Source: Pseudalgibacter alginicilyticus (GTDB lineage: Bacteria; Bacteroidota; Bacteroidia; Flavobacteriales; Flavobacteriaceae). Taken from it: 64,000 nt of DNA. The position numbers and the translations under genes were made by a program. Below the pieces are notes generated by a model, which saw only the letters and a list, made by a program, of their open reading frames with translations, searched no databases and was not told the origin of the DNA. The stretch spans positions 2,356,001-2,420,000 of the forward strand of contig NZ_CP012898.1 in NCBI RefSeq assembly GCF_001310225.1, in the 5' to 3' direction. Positions 1-9,533 of this stretch are shown one piece after another (position 1 is the first letter of the stretch; the number at the start of each line of letters is the position of its first letter).

Positions 1-218
1 GCACCCAAAACTTCTACTTTGAGACCTTGAAACATAGATATTTTAGAATTTGAAACCATATCAATATCGTTCCCAAAAAGGCTGTATTGTAAATCCCCAT
101 CTTTATTTTCTAATAAAATTTTAACCTGTCCGTTTGGAGAAGCTATTTCATATGGTTTTTGATTTGTGCAATTATATAAGGTTAACACAAAACTTAATAC
201 AAATACTAATTTTTTCAT
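1..218 (-). CDS. N-terminal fragment of a GH97-like (SusB-like) lipoprotein, cut by the window edge
   Basis: The first 72 or so codons can be read from ATG at 218 to the window edge. The protein opens with a lipoprotein signal (hydrophobic stretch ending LTLYNC, acylated Cys near residue 17). It continues with SPNGQVKILLENKDGDLQYS, which resembles the N-terminal beta-sandwich start of GH97 alpha-glucosidase/alpha-galactosidase proteins (SPDGK then Y-S/T repeats). A second ATG at 226 is followed by a stop after three codons and is not used. The gene lies 57 bp downstream of the sulfatase on the same strand, so the two are probably co-transcribed. The family call rests on a short stretch; the catalytic domain is outside the window. 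Confidence 0.5.
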   Translation of the reverse strand, partial: MKKLVFVLSFVLTLYNCTNQKPYEIASPNGQVKILLENKDGDLQYSLFGNDIDMVSNSKISMFQGLKVEVLG

Positions 219-275
219 TTTTTCATTTTTTATTGATTGTAAGTAATTTAACAACGAAAGATAAGGTTCTCTTTT

Positions 276-1706
276 TTATTTTGATAGCGGTTTTGGGTTT
301 TTAACATATGCTTCGGAGCGACTATTTTTATTAAGATTTTCTTCAAATTCAGTAATATATCTCCAGAGTTTAGTTACAGTTTCAGGATGCTCATGTAGTA
401 CATTAATATTTTCACTAATATCACTTTCTAAATTGTACAACTCTTGTGATGATTTATCCGATACTCTCAACTTCCATTGCCCCACCCTAACTGCTTCTAA
501 CTTTTCTTTGCTATAATAGTAAAAGGCCTCATGCGGACTTTTACTTTTTCCTTGCAACACAAGAGAAATGTCTTTTCCATCTATCACTCTATCATTAGGG
601 ATTTTTCCTCCTGCTAAATTTGCAAAAGTAGGTAGTAAATCCATAGCTGTTAACAACTCATCATTTACCATGCCCGCTGGAATTTCACCTGGCCATCTTA
701 CTACTGTTGGCATTCGCATTCCACCTTCATATGTGCTCCCTTTTCTACCTTTTAAAGGAGCAGCACTTCCTACCATGGGACCATTATCTGAAGTAAAAAT
801 TACAAAGGTATTTTCATCTACTCCGTATTTTTTTAAGGCATCTAAAATTTTACCTACAGACCAGTCTATTTCAGCAATAGTTTGTGGATATATTTTATCT
901 CTAGTTTTATTGTCAATTCCTTTTTTACTTTTTATAGCTTCAAGAATTTCTTTGGGAGCTTCTTTCATAAATTTGGGAGATGCTAATAAAGGTCTATGAG
1001 GACTGGTGTGTGGCACATATAGAAAAAAAGGATTCTCTTTATTTTTCTTAATAAAATCTACAGCTCGTTCTGTGATTCGTTGGTTTAAATAATCTCTATC
1101 AGGATTCGTTTCTATCACATTTTCTCCTTCAAGTAAAGGTAAATCTGGAAAATTAAATTTCTTCTGATTTTGATGTGAAGGATGAATATCATGACTGTAA
1201 GGCAATCCAAAAAATTCATCAAATCCTTGTTTTGTAGGTAAAAACTCTGGTTGATCTCCTAAATGCCATTTTCCAAACATTCCTGTTTTATAGCCAGCAT
1301 TTTTTAAAACTTCTGCAATGGTAATTTCTTTAGGATTTAATCCAACAGCATCTGCCGCTAACAAAACCCTTTTTCCCATTCCCACTCGTTTAGGGTAACT
1401 ACCTGTCATCAACGCAGCACGAGAGGGTGTACAAATTGGAGCAGCAACATAAAAACTAGTTAATTTTGCACCTTCTGCTGCCATTTGATCTATTCTTGGA
1501 GTTTTTACATGCGTTCCTCCAAAACATCCCAAATCTGCATAACCTTGATCATCTGTAAATATGATAATAAAATTTGGCTGTTTAGTTGTTTCTTTGGATT
1601 TTTGAGAATATCCTGAAAAGCAACAAAGGATAGCAAGTACACATGTAAGACACCCTATTTTTTTGACAAACAAATTTATATTTTTACAAGTAGTATCTTG
1701 TCTCAT
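276..1706 (-). CDS. S1-family sulfatase (arylsulfatase / N-acetylgalactosamine-6-sulfatase-like)
   Basis: This 476-residue protein belongs to the formylglycine-dependent S1 sulfatases, which hydrolyse sulfate esters on sugars. The N-terminal hydrophobic segment (residues 15-34) is an export signal. Metal ligands D52-D53 lie in FTDDQGYADLG, and the catalytic signature C92-T-P-S-R96 follows; C92 would be converted to formylglycine. FTSDNGP and KGRKGSTYEGG further on are the usual second metal-binding and substrate motifs. Length is normal for the family. It is separated from the SusC/D unit by 571 bp and followed by the GH97-like fragment. The exact sulfate position removed cannot be read from the sequence. 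It should need a formylglycine-generating enzyme encoded elsewhere. Confidence 0.93.
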   Translation of the reverse strand: MRQDTTCKNINLFVKKIGCLTCVLAILCCFSGYSQKSKETTKQPNFIIIFTDDQGYADLGCFGGTHVKTPRIDQMAAEGAKLTSFYVAAPICTPSRAALMTGSYPKRVGMGKRVLLAADAVGLNPKEITIAEVLKNAGYKTGMFGKWHLGDQPEFLPTKQGFDEFFGLPYSHDIHPSHQNQKKFNFPDLPLLEGENVIETNPDRDYLNQRITERAVDFIKKNKENPFFLYVPHTSPHRPLLASPKFMKEAPKEILEAIKSKKGIDNKTRDKIYPQTIAEIDWSVGKILDALKKYGVDENTFVIFTSDNGPMVGSAAPLKGRKGSTYEGGMRMPTVVRWPGEIPAGMVNDELLTAMDLLPTFANLAGGKIPNDRVIDGKDISLVLQGKSKSPHEAFYYYSKEKLEAVRVGQWKLRVSDKSSQELYNLESDISENINVLHEHPETVTKLWRYITEFEENLNKNSRSEAYVKNPKPLSK

Positions 1707-2277
1707 TTTATTTTACTTATTATTATGTTTTCTTTTTTAAACATTATGAATATTAGCACCTTTAAACTGAAATTTAGATACCTTAATTCGCCGTTTAACA
1801 CTTTAATTCTGCATTGAATTTCATAATTCCAGTATAGCACTGTATTTAAACCCAGTCATGATTTTACCTACTTAAAAACCTATTTGGTTTAGGTGTTTTT
1901 TGAATGTGATATTCACCTTTAAACAAATTGTTATTAGTTCATTTCCTTCTATTTTCAAACTTAGCTCTGCCTTTCTTAGCAAATTTTTTGTTAATTGTAA
2001 TTGAATCCTTAGTATTTTATACACATAACTAAACTACCTGATAAAATTTAAAAGGCTTATAAACATAGCTTTTAGCTCTCAAAAATAAGTTAAAAGCATA
2101 ATGTATAATTATCAAATAGTAGGCTAAAATGTTGCAAAACAATAATAATACTTGACATTTAATTATTGATAAATAAAAGTATTATAAAAGGAAGGGACTA
2201 ATAGATTTTCACTAATAATCCCAACCTGAAACAAACTATAACTAAACTAATTTTATGGTTATTTTAAACCATCTATA
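1707..2277. other. 571-bp AT-rich gap without a recognisable gene
   Basis: No credible ORF on either strand. A short symmetric hairpin at about 1874-1901 (ACCTA / TAGGT arms flanked by A and T runs) could be a weak terminator for either strand. A six-base inverted repeat lies at 2255-2272 with no T tract. No TAnnTTTG box is clear upstream of the sulfatase start at 1706. The gap separates the transporter unit (2278-10112) from the sulfatase gene and probably marks a transcript boundary. Confidence 0.5.
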
Positions 2278-2730
2278 TTACAGTTGATTTACAGTAATTA
2301 CCCAATCTGTATAATTACCATCTGCGGAATGTATGCGATACGTATATGAACCACCTGTTAAATCTGCCGGCAGCCCCATTGTTGGAGCACCATTTAACGG
2401 TTCAACCAGAGTACCATGATGTTGTACAGCAATAACAACCACATCATCAACTAATGAGTATGCCGCTGGTAAATCAATTGATGCTGTATGATTAATATCA
2501 TCAATATTAACTCCTGTGCCTCTTTGTACTTTTCTAACACTTGGAGTTAATTCTCCTGTATCATAAAACTCTTGTAGTTCATGCTCATCAAATTCATATA
2601 CATATAATAATACGTTAATAAGGTCTGAATTGTTTCCCCATTGTCCACGATCTAATTCAACACGTGGTTCACATGAAGAAAACATAACTATGGTTAAAAG
2701 GAAAAATAATATATTTTTAATATTTTTCAT
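2278..2730 (-). CDS. Small surface lipoprotein next to SusD (possible glycan-binding protein)
   Basis: I do not recognise a named family with confidence. The start is placed at ATG 2730, which gives MKNIKNILFF, a hydrophobic core and lipobox FSSC, a proper lipoprotein signal. The upstream ATG at 2760 overlaps the susD stop and adds ten poorly fitting residues. The mature part is about 130 residues and ends in a beta-rich stretch (GGSYTYRIHSADGNYTDWVI) of the Ig-like/DUF5018 kind found in PUL lipoproteins. It follows susD directly, the position usually held by SusE/SGBP surface glycan-binding lipoproteins, but it is much shorter than those. A surface binding role is an inference from position. 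Confidence 0.7.
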   Translation of the reverse strand: MKNIKNILFFLLTIVMFSSCEPRVELDRGQWGNNSDLINVLLYVYEFDEHELQEFYDTGELTPSVRKVQRGTGVNIDDINHTASIDLPAAYSLVDDVVVIAVQHHGTLVEPLNGAPTMGLPADLTGGSYTYRIHSADGNYTDWVITVNQL

Positions 2731-2750
2731 GATTTTAATATTTTTAATTA

Positions 2751-4622
2751 TTATATCCATCCTGGATTTTGAGTTAATTCTACATTAGCTTTATCGAGGT
2801 AATGTTCTATCTCAACTTGAGGTATGGAATTAAGATAATCTCTGCCTGGCTCTATGTAATATCCATCACTTGTAGGGCTGTTAAAATCTGGTTCTTGCCA
2901 AAGCGGCGTTAAATAGCCATTTACTTGACCACTATTACTTCCTTCAAAATACTTAACCTCTGACCATGTGCCAGGTGCCCATTGTGAGTCTATTAAATTT
3001 TGATCAATATTGTGATAATCTACTAATTCTTGATAGTACGCAGAAACAGGAATATAACCATTAATAACGTCTTCATATACAGCCCAACGCTTAAGATCAT
3101 CACTTCTAAAACCTTCAAGCATAAGCTCCATACGGCGTTCTCTCCTAATTTCATTTACTATGTTATCAGCACTTGGATCATAACCATCTTTTTCTAAATA
3201 TGTGATATTCCAGCCATTTACAGTAGCAAGATTCATATTGGCAGCCCCAACACGCCCCCTCAATACATTTACTGTATTGTCTATATCAGTTTGTGTAATA
3301 GTTCCTAAAATAGCTTTGGCTTCGGCATAATTTAACAAGGATTCACCATATCTATATATAACATCATCAATATCATTCAAATCAATAGTTACTGTGGTTA
3401 GTGGTGCTCCTTTTAACACAAAATAACCAGGAGATACTAATCTATTGTAACCTGCTGGCCAGTAGATTCCTCGCACGCCCTCAGCCGAAATATTCAAATT
3501 GGCAAAAAAGTCTTGTCTTTGTCCTCTGTCAGGCGCATAAAGTGTCTGTCTTAAACGTGGATCTCTTGTATTAATCACACTGTTTTGATTAGCAATATCC
3601 ACTCCTGCAGTTACGGTAGATATTTCTTGAGGCAATCCATCGCTCATTAAATAATTATCAACAGCTGATTTTGTTAAACTAAACGGCGGTGTAATAGCCC
3701 CTCTTGGTCTATTACCTCCTTGCCCTAAAGCCACATTATAATCTCGAGCTAAAAAAACACCCGGTAAGGAGCCGCCATCATCATTATTAAACATTCTTGA
3801 ATACTCGTCGCCTGCTGGCCCTATATAAATAGTATTGCCTTGCTTTGCCATTAATGCATTTCCAGCATCAACAGCTGCGTTTAAAAACACAGACCCATCG
3901 CTCCCACTAACAGCAAAAGGCGTACCTTTAATACCATGATAGCGTTCCCAACTACCTTCATACAATCCTACCCTTGTTTTTAAATGTAATGCAGCTTCTT
4001 TATTAATTCGACCTTGCACAGCCGGAGCTGTTCCTTGCCATTGCAATAATGAAATGGCTTCATCTAAATCTTCAATAATTTTAGTTGCTATAAACTCTCT
4101 ACTTTCTCTTGGCTTATAAAGGTCCTCACTTTCAGTGCCCAAAACTTCATCAATATAAGGCACACCTCCAAAGCGTTGAAGCAAGTTAAAATAAAACATA
4201 GCACGCATAAAATAACCTTCACCAATAAAATGATCACCAGTCGCATCACGCGCTAAAAGTTTATCCTGATTATTGAGCATATAATTTACAGATCGGATAT
4301 ATGAATAATTATTATTCCAAGTTCCATCTGTTTGACTCGCAATAGAAGGATTATTTCTCTCATATATTCCTGTATAAATACTGGCAGTTACAACATTATC
4401 TGTATTACTATCTAAAGTTTCAAAATGATTACTTTGACCTCTTCTTCTTATGGCAACACCATATAACCCATTGGCAAAGTTCTCAAAATCTGATGCTTTA
4501 GTGAAAAACGTAGCATCAGATGCTGCATCTTCTGGAAATCTGTCTAAAAAATCATCACTACAAGACATGATTGTTAGAAGCAGAACCACAATAATATTTT
4601 TATTAAATTTTATATGTTTCAT
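2751..4622 (-). CDS. susD: SusD-family surface lipoprotein (pair 1)
   Basis: This 623-residue RagB/SusD protein is the lid and glycan-binding partner of the TonB-dependent transporter. It begins with a lipoprotein signal ending TIMSC, then the SusD opening SDDFLDRFPEDAASDATFFT. Family landmarks follow: TPR-like helices with GEGYFMRAMFYFNLLQRFGG, YRYGESLLNYAEAKA, and the C-terminal IRRERRMELMLEGFRSDDLKRW box. The gene lies 22 bp after susC-1 on the same strand and is followed by a small lipoprotein gene, so the three form one transcript. Like other SusD proteins it should be surface exposed and anchored in the outer membrane. The ligand is not deducible. Confidence 0.96.
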   Translation of the reverse strand: MKHIKFNKNIIVVLLLTIMSCSDDFLDRFPEDAASDATFFTKASDFENFANGLYGVAIRRRGQSNHFETLDSNTDNVVTASIYTGIYERNNPSIASQTDGTWNNNYSYIRSVNYMLNNQDKLLARDATGDHFIGEGYFMRAMFYFNLLQRFGGVPYIDEVLGTESEDLYKPRESREFIATKIIEDLDEAISLLQWQGTAPAVQGRINKEAALHLKTRVGLYEGSWERYHGIKGTPFAVSGSDGSVFLNAAVDAGNALMAKQGNTIYIGPAGDEYSRMFNNDDGGSLPGVFLARDYNVALGQGGNRPRGAITPPFSLTKSAVDNYLMSDGLPQEISTVTAGVDIANQNSVINTRDPRLRQTLYAPDRGQRQDFFANLNISAEGVRGIYWPAGYNRLVSPGYFVLKGAPLTTVTIDLNDIDDVIYRYGESLLNYAEAKAILGTITQTDIDNTVNVLRGRVGAANMNLATVNGWNITYLEKDGYDPSADNIVNEIRRERRMELMLEGFRSDDLKRWAVYEDVINGYIPVSAYYQELVDYHNIDQNLIDSQWAPGTWSEVKYFEGSNSGQVNGYLTPLWQEPDFNSPTSDGYYIEPGRDYLNSIPQVEIEHYLDKANVELTQNPGWI

Positions 4623-4644
4623 CTTATTTTCTTTTATACATTAA

Positions 4645-7600
4645 TTAAATACCAACTTTTAAACCTAATGCAAATGTGCGCGAAGGTGGATAAACACGCC
4701 CTTGATTATTGTCAATAGTAAATGGATCTAACTCTGGCAACCATGATTTATTAAACACAAACCCAAGGTTTTCACCACTTAATGTAATACTCAGTTTGGA
4801 AACTCTAAGTTTGGAAATTAAATCCTCTGAAAAGTTATACGTTAGTCCTACGTTTTTAACCCTCAAGTGTGCTAAATTATTAACATACTGATCATTAACT
4901 GTGTTTTCGCGTAGTTGATTTAAATTATAGTTATAAGCTCTTGGGTAAAATGCATCTGGATTATCTGAAGTCCACCAGCCTCTTTCCAATTGCTCTGCAG
5001 ACATAAAGTTAAAGGTTCCAAAATTAAACTTATTAGCCCAATATACTTTCTGATGCCCAACACCTTGAAATAAAACAGATAACGTAAATCCTTTCCAATT
5101 GGCATTCATAGCAATATTATATTGGTAACGTGGATAGTTAAACCCTAAACGTTCACGATCTCCTTCACTATACCAATAGTTTCCTGTACCATTCAAGTTA
5201 ATTAAACCATCTCCATTGGTGTCATTAAAAAATAAATCTCCAGGATAATAAAATCCTGTAGTAGGCAATACATTTTGAAGCACTTGATCACTATTTTGTG
5301 CAATCCCCGCGCTTTTCACACCATATAATTCCCCAAATAATTGACCCGGTGTCCAACCATTTCTCGTTCCTGTATCATTATCAACATAGTCTATTACATA
5401 GCCTATATAATCACTAATTCCCGCACGAATACCATAGGAAAGTGGTGACCCTTTTATATTGAATTGATCTCTCCAATTGATATTAAATTCCCAACCACGT
5501 GTTTCAGTCACTGAATTATTTTGTACTGGAGGAGCAGTTCCTAGTACCTCTGGCAACTGTACAGCAGGTCCTATTTGATCATAAACCGTTCTTTGATACC
5601 AATTATAATCTGCCGTTAACCGATTTTTAAACATCCCCACTTCCAATCCAAAACCAATATTTTGTGGTTTAGCCCATGTATTATCATCAGCAAAAATTGG
5701 AGGAATTGTTACTGCGGGTGGTAAAATGCCATTAATAGGTGTTGTTATTTGATTGGTAGTTCCCAAAGTTGGTAAATAAGAATACAAACTAGCATCTCCT
5801 TGATTACCTGATTCACCATACTGAACAGTAAATTTAAAATGATTTACATCATTTAATGGCCAAAAATCTTCTTTTGCAACATTATAACCTACAGCTACAG
5901 ATGGGAAAAAAGCCCATCTAGAATCTGGTGCAAATCTTGAAGACGCATCATATCTACCACTAAAATCAATCAAATATTTTTCTTGATAATCATAATGCAA
6001 TCTTCCATAATACCCTTGTACAGCCCATGAATTAAAAGCATCGGTAGCTTCCACATTATTTCCATAAGTTGTTTGTAAAGCCTGAACAGCTGTAGTATAG
6101 AAATCTGAATTCTTACCTGTTAAAGCTCTATAATTATTTACTTCTTCGTTATAACCTGCTAAAACATTAATATTATGCTTTCCAAATGATGTTTCATAAT
6201 TCATATTAAAATTTGCAGTATGATAGGTCCACCCTCTACTATTTTCAGTTATAGTACTTAATCTAGGACTTCTTCTACTTGGTAAAGGAGTGCCATCAGC
6301 ATCTAAACCACCAAATTGTAATTCTACATTTTTATCAAAACTGTTTTTAACTCTCCAAGTGTAATCGGCATTTACTGTTAAACCTACTACTGGTTTGAGT
6401 TGCATAGTTACTTGAGTAGTTATTATATCTGTGGTGTTTTCATATTGTCCTGAAGAACCATCCAAATTAGGTCTAATTGAAAACTCGTTAGGTGTACCAT
6501 TATCATAATAAGCAGGTGCTGTAGGGATAAAACCTAAGTTATCAAAAAAAGTATTATCATTTTGCCCACTAGTTGATATGGTAGGACGTGTAGATTCTTG
6601 CCTGCTATACTTCGAGTTTAGTCCCACATTAAGCCATGGTTTGATGTCTGTATTTACTCTAATATTAGATACGTAACGCTTCATCCAATCAATATCACTT
6701 TGATAATTACCTTGTGCATCAAGCGCATTAAAACTCGCAAAATACGTAGTATTATCTGACCCTCCTGATAAGCTTAAATTGTGGGTTTGGTTGAATACAT
6801 TATCTCTAAAAGCTTCCTGTAGGTGATTTTCACTAGCATTGAAAGTAAAAACACTCCCATACTTACCATTAGGCTCAATGATGCCTACAGTATTAATTTC
6901 TCCAGCTTCATATTGTAAAATCCTATCAATAGTTTCCTGTGTATAGGTTCTTGCTATTCTTGAATTTTCAGTCCTATTATTTCTCCAAATTGCATAATCT
7001 GAACCTTTCATTGAGTTAGGTAAACCTATAGGAGATGAAATTCTAATATCTGAGCTATATTCAATAGCCATTTTTTGACCTTTTTTACCGCTTTTAGTGG
7101 TAATTAATATGGCTCCATTTGGAGCACGCGATCCATAGATAGCTGTGGCAGAAGCATCTTTTAAAATGGAAATATTATCAACATCATTTGGATTTACATA
7201 TTTAATATCATCAGGATTGTCCAAAGGAACTCCATCTACAATTATTAGAGGTGAACCAGATGAATTTAGCCCAGTAAACCCACGAAGATTTATTGATGGA
7301 TTATCAGTTACAGCGCTTGAACCTACATTTATATTCAATCCAGGCACGCTAGCACCCAACATATCTGTTATAGAATTCACTGGACGATTTTCTAATTCTT
7401 TAGTGTCAACTGTAGCAATAGCAGCCGTTAAGTTTGATTTTTTCTGTGTTCCATAACCTATAACAACAACCTCATCTAAAGCACTAGCTTCTTCTTTCAG
7501 AACCAAATTAATAGTATTTGCTTCTGAAACGGTTATTTTTTGAGATTGAAAACCTACATAAGAAAAAATAAGAACATCCCCTTTTTTTGCTTTGATACTA

Positions 7601-8103
7601 TAATTTCCATCAAAATCTGACTGTGTTCCTGTTGAGGTCCCTTCAACAATAATATTAACTCCTGGCAAGGGCTGACCGGTTTCTTCAAGCACTGATCCTG
7701 AAATTACGTTCTCTTGAATGGTAATTTTTTCAACAGCCTTAACCTTATTGATAATAATGGTATTGTTTTCAGTTAATTTAAAATTAAAATGGCTCTTTTC
7801 TAATACATCTGCTATTAATTTTGAGGCTTGAATTTCTCCCTTTTTTAATTGAATTTTAGGTGTATTCTTAAATAAACCTTTTGGATAAATAAAATTTAAC
7901 TCCGTTTGTTTTTTAATAATTTTAAACACTTGGTCTACTTCAACCAATTGGTCCTTTTCTATAATTACCGTTTCTTGAGAAAATGTGTTTTCTGTATTAA
8001 AACAAAAAACTGTGGTGCACATTAAAAAGATAAAGGTTCTCATCATAATGTTTAAGAGCCGTTTTCTATAAAGAGAACGGACATTAGTTAGTTTAATTTC
8101 CAT
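4645..8103 (-). CDS. susC: SusC-family TonB-dependent transporter with STN signalling domain (pair 1)
   Basis: This 1152-residue outer-membrane transporter imports oligosaccharides with SusD. Order of domains: signal peptide to about residue 43; an STN (secretin/TonB N-terminal) domain at about 50-118 (VDQVFKIIKKQTELNFIYP); a carboxypeptidase-D-like beta domain at about 130-210 (GQPLPGVNIIVEGTSTGT, SDFDGNYSIKAKKGD); a TonB-box-like ALDEVVVIGYGTQKK; a plug containing KDASATAIYGSRAPNGAIL; then the barrel. An STN domain is typical of transducers that signal to a FecR anti-sigma factor, and fecR and an ECF sigma gene lie directly upstream. This is the only one of the three SusC proteins here with an STN domain. 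The intergenic leader contains a GC-rich hairpin. Confidence 0.97.
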   Translation of the reverse strand: MEIKLTNVRSLYRKRLLNIMMRTFIFLMCTTVFCFNTENTFSQETVIIEKDQLVEVDQVFKIIKKQTELNFIYPKGLFKNTPKIQLKKGEIQASKLIADVLEKSHFNFKLTENNTIIINKVKAVEKITIQENVISGSVLEETGQPLPGVNIIVEGTSTGTQSDFDGNYSIKAKKGDVLIFSYVGFQSQKITVSEANTINLVLKEEASALDEVVVIGYGTQKKSNLTAAIATVDTKELENRPVNSITDMLGASVPGLNINVGSSAVTDNPSINLRGFTGLNSSGSPLIIVDGVPLDNPDDIKYVNPNDVDNISILKDASATAIYGSRAPNGAILITTKSGKKGQKMAIEYSSDIRISSPIGLPNSMKGSDYAIWRNNRTENSRIARTYTQETIDRILQYEAGEINTVGIIEPNGKYGSVFTFNASENHLQEAFRDNVFNQTHNLSLSGGSDNTTYFASFNALDAQGNYQSDIDWMKRYVSNIRVNTDIKPWLNVGLNSKYSRQESTRPTISTSGQNDNTFFDNLGFIPTAPAYYDNGTPNEFSIRPNLDGSSGQYENTTDIITTQVTMQLKPVVGLTVNADYTWRVKNSFDKNVELQFGGLDADGTPLPSRRSPRLSTITENSRGWTYHTANFNMNYETSFGKHNINVLAGYNEEVNNYRALTGKNSDFYTTAVQALQTTYGNNVEATDAFNSWAVQGYYGRLHYDYQEKYLIDFSGRYDASSRFAPDSRWAFFPSVAVGYNVAKEDFWPLNDVNHFKFTVQYGESGNQGDASLYSYLPTLGTTNQITTPINGILPPAVTIPPIFADDNTWAKPQNIGFGLEVGMFKNRLTADYNWYQRTVYDQIGPAVQLPEVLGTAPPVQNNSVTETRGWEFNINWRDQFNIKGSPLSYGIRAGISDYIGYVIDYVDNDTGTRNGWTPGQLFGELYGVKSAGIAQNSDQVLQNVLPTTGFYYPGDLFFNDTNGDGLINLNGTGNYWYSEGDRERLGFNYPRYQYNIAMNANWKGFTLSVLFQGVGHQKVYWANKFNFGTFNFMSAEQLERGWWTSDNPDAFYPRAYNYNLNQLRENTVNDQYVNNLAHLRVKNVGLTYNFSEDLISKLRVSKLSITLSGENLGFVFNKSWLPELDPFTIDNNQGRVYPPSRTFALGLKVGI

Positions 8104-8152
8104 AAATTTGTTTTGTATTGGTTATACATATGTTTAATTGGTACTCATACTG

Positions 8153-8192
8153 GGAGCGAGGGCAACACCGCCAAATGTTATTACCTCGTTCC
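8153..8192. other. GC-rich hairpin in the fecR-susC gap
   Basis: Arms at 8153-8161 and 8184-8192 form a nine-pair stem (GGAGCGAGG against CCTCGTTCC, one G-T wobble) with a further AACA/TGTT pairing inside. Read on the plus strand it is followed by seven T, so it has the form of an intrinsic terminator facing the 3' end of fecR. Read on the minus strand, the direction of the genes, it lies in the susC leader without a T tail, with one A-C mismatch. It may block antisense transcripts or shape the susC leader. It stands out as GC-rich in an AT-rich gap. Confidence 0.5.
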
Positions 8193-8197
8193 TTTTT

Positions 8198-9370
8198 TTA
8201 CTTTAACACTACTTTTTTATCATATATTTCAAAATTTTTAATTATTCCAAAGTTTTTAATACTCGTTAATATTTCCTCTATTTTTTGATTTTTTCTTAAT
8301 ATCCCAACAAACTGCTCGTTTTCTATAGATTTATTTTCAATGATGACTTCCACATCATACCATCGAGAAAGCACAACCATCATATCTTTTAATGATTTAT
8401 CTTCAAAACTAAACACACCTTCTTTCCATGCCGTTTCATTATAAACATCTACTTTTTTAATTAATATGGTACTATTTTTTTTGTTTAAAAATAACTGTTC
8501 CCCAGGTACTAAGTTTCGTTTTTTATCATCCATACTTATAGTAACCTTACCCTCAACCAAAGTTGTATAAATATTAGTTTCATCTTTATATGCTTTAACA
8601 TTGAATTCTGTTCCTATAACTTCAACCTCTTGTGACGCATTAAGAACAATAAACTTATCGCCATTATGACTTGCACTAGGAGACACATCAAAATAAGCCT
8701 CCCCATAAAGCAACTCTACTTTTCTTGGTTGCCCTTTAATAAATTGTACAGGATATTTAAGTTCAGAATCCGAATTTAACCATACTTTCGTGCCATCTGA
8801 AAGGGTTATTGAAAATTGTCCACCTCTAGGTATTGTTAAGTAATTATATTTTATTTCTTCAGCTTTTAACTCGCCCTTTTTATAGGTTATGACTTCTCCA
8901 TTACTAACAGTCGTTTCTTTTTGAAAGGATTTCCCTTTCTCTAAGGCTACTTGAGAACCATCTTCTAAAGTTAAAATTGCTTTATCTGTTCCAACAGCAA
9001 TGGTGGTTCCATTAGTCTGTACCACCTCATTATCATTTACTTTATTACCGTTGTTATTTTTAAATAAAAAAGTAACAGACAAAAACGCAATAAGAGATGC
9101 TGCAACAGCATACTTAACTATTTTATTTTTATAAAAAGGAATAACCTTATTAGCATCTCCTACATTGTTTTGAAGTTCTTCAAGAATATTTATAAGCATT
9201 CTATTTCTTGTGGATTCCTCACTCCCTAATGCGGCACACCAAGTATAATCTTGCTGATAACTCTCATAATAATTAACCAACAATTTTAATTCTTCAAGCG
9301 TAGTTTTACCATCTAGATATTTTTCTATTAACACTTGAAAATCTTGCTTATCGACTTCTTCTCTTGTCAT
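8198..9370 (-). CDS. FecR-family anti-sigma factor
   Basis: This 390-residue inner-membrane protein should hold the neighbouring ECF sigma factor and release it when the STN domain of SusC-1 signals. Residues 1-85 are the cytoplasmic sigma-binding part. One membrane segment lies at about 87-106 (IVKYAVAASLIAFLSVTFLF). The periplasmic FecR domain follows at about 175-285 (TIPRGGQFSITLSDGTKVWLNSDS spans its start; VEVIGTEFNVKAY is typical). A DUF4974-like C-terminal domain at about 310-390 (FSFEDKSLKDMMVVLSRWYDVEV) resembles an STN fold. Gene order sigma, fecR, susC, susD is the standard arrangement of this system in Bacteroidetes. Confidence 0.95.
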   Translation of the reverse strand: MTREEVDKQDFQVLIEKYLDGKTTLEELKLLVNYYESYQQDYTWCAALGSEESTRNRMLINILEELQNNVGDANKVIPFYKNKIVKYAVAASLIAFLSVTFLFKNNNGNKVNDNEVVQTNGTTIAVGTDKAILTLEDGSQVALEKGKSFQKETTVSNGEVITYKKGELKAEEIKYNYLTIPRGGQFSITLSDGTKVWLNSDSELKYPVQFIKGQPRKVELLYGEAYFDVSPSASHNGDKFIVLNASQEVEVIGTEFNVKAYKDETNIYTTLVEGKVTISMDDKKRNLVPGEQLFLNKKNSTILIKKVDVYNETAWKEGVFSFEDKSLKDMMVVLSRWYDVEVIIENKSIENEQFVGILRKNQKIEEILTSIKNFGIIKNFEIYDKKVVLK

Positions 9371-9533
9371 TATTTTAGTGATTTATAATTGCTGGGGTAT
9401 ATGTATAGTGTCAATTTACACCTCTACCCCCTAAGAAATATTTATTTTTTTTATGCTTTTTTTAACAAGGCAACAAAAAAACACTCTTAAATATATCATT
9501 TTAACATTTAAGATACTGATATTTATGGAACAC

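Noticed and set aside
568-999. Plus-strand ORF of 143 codons
   Set aside because: It lies wholly inside the sulfatase gene on the other strand, has no family features and reads as a shadow frame.
2255-2272. Inverted repeat ATGGTT/AACCAT downstream of the small lipoprotein gene
   Set aside because: Six pairs only and no T tract on the minus strand; not convincing as a terminator.
7145-7456. Plus-strand ORF of 103 codons
   Set aside because: Antisense to the conserved plug region of SusC-1; its length follows from codon bias of the real gene.
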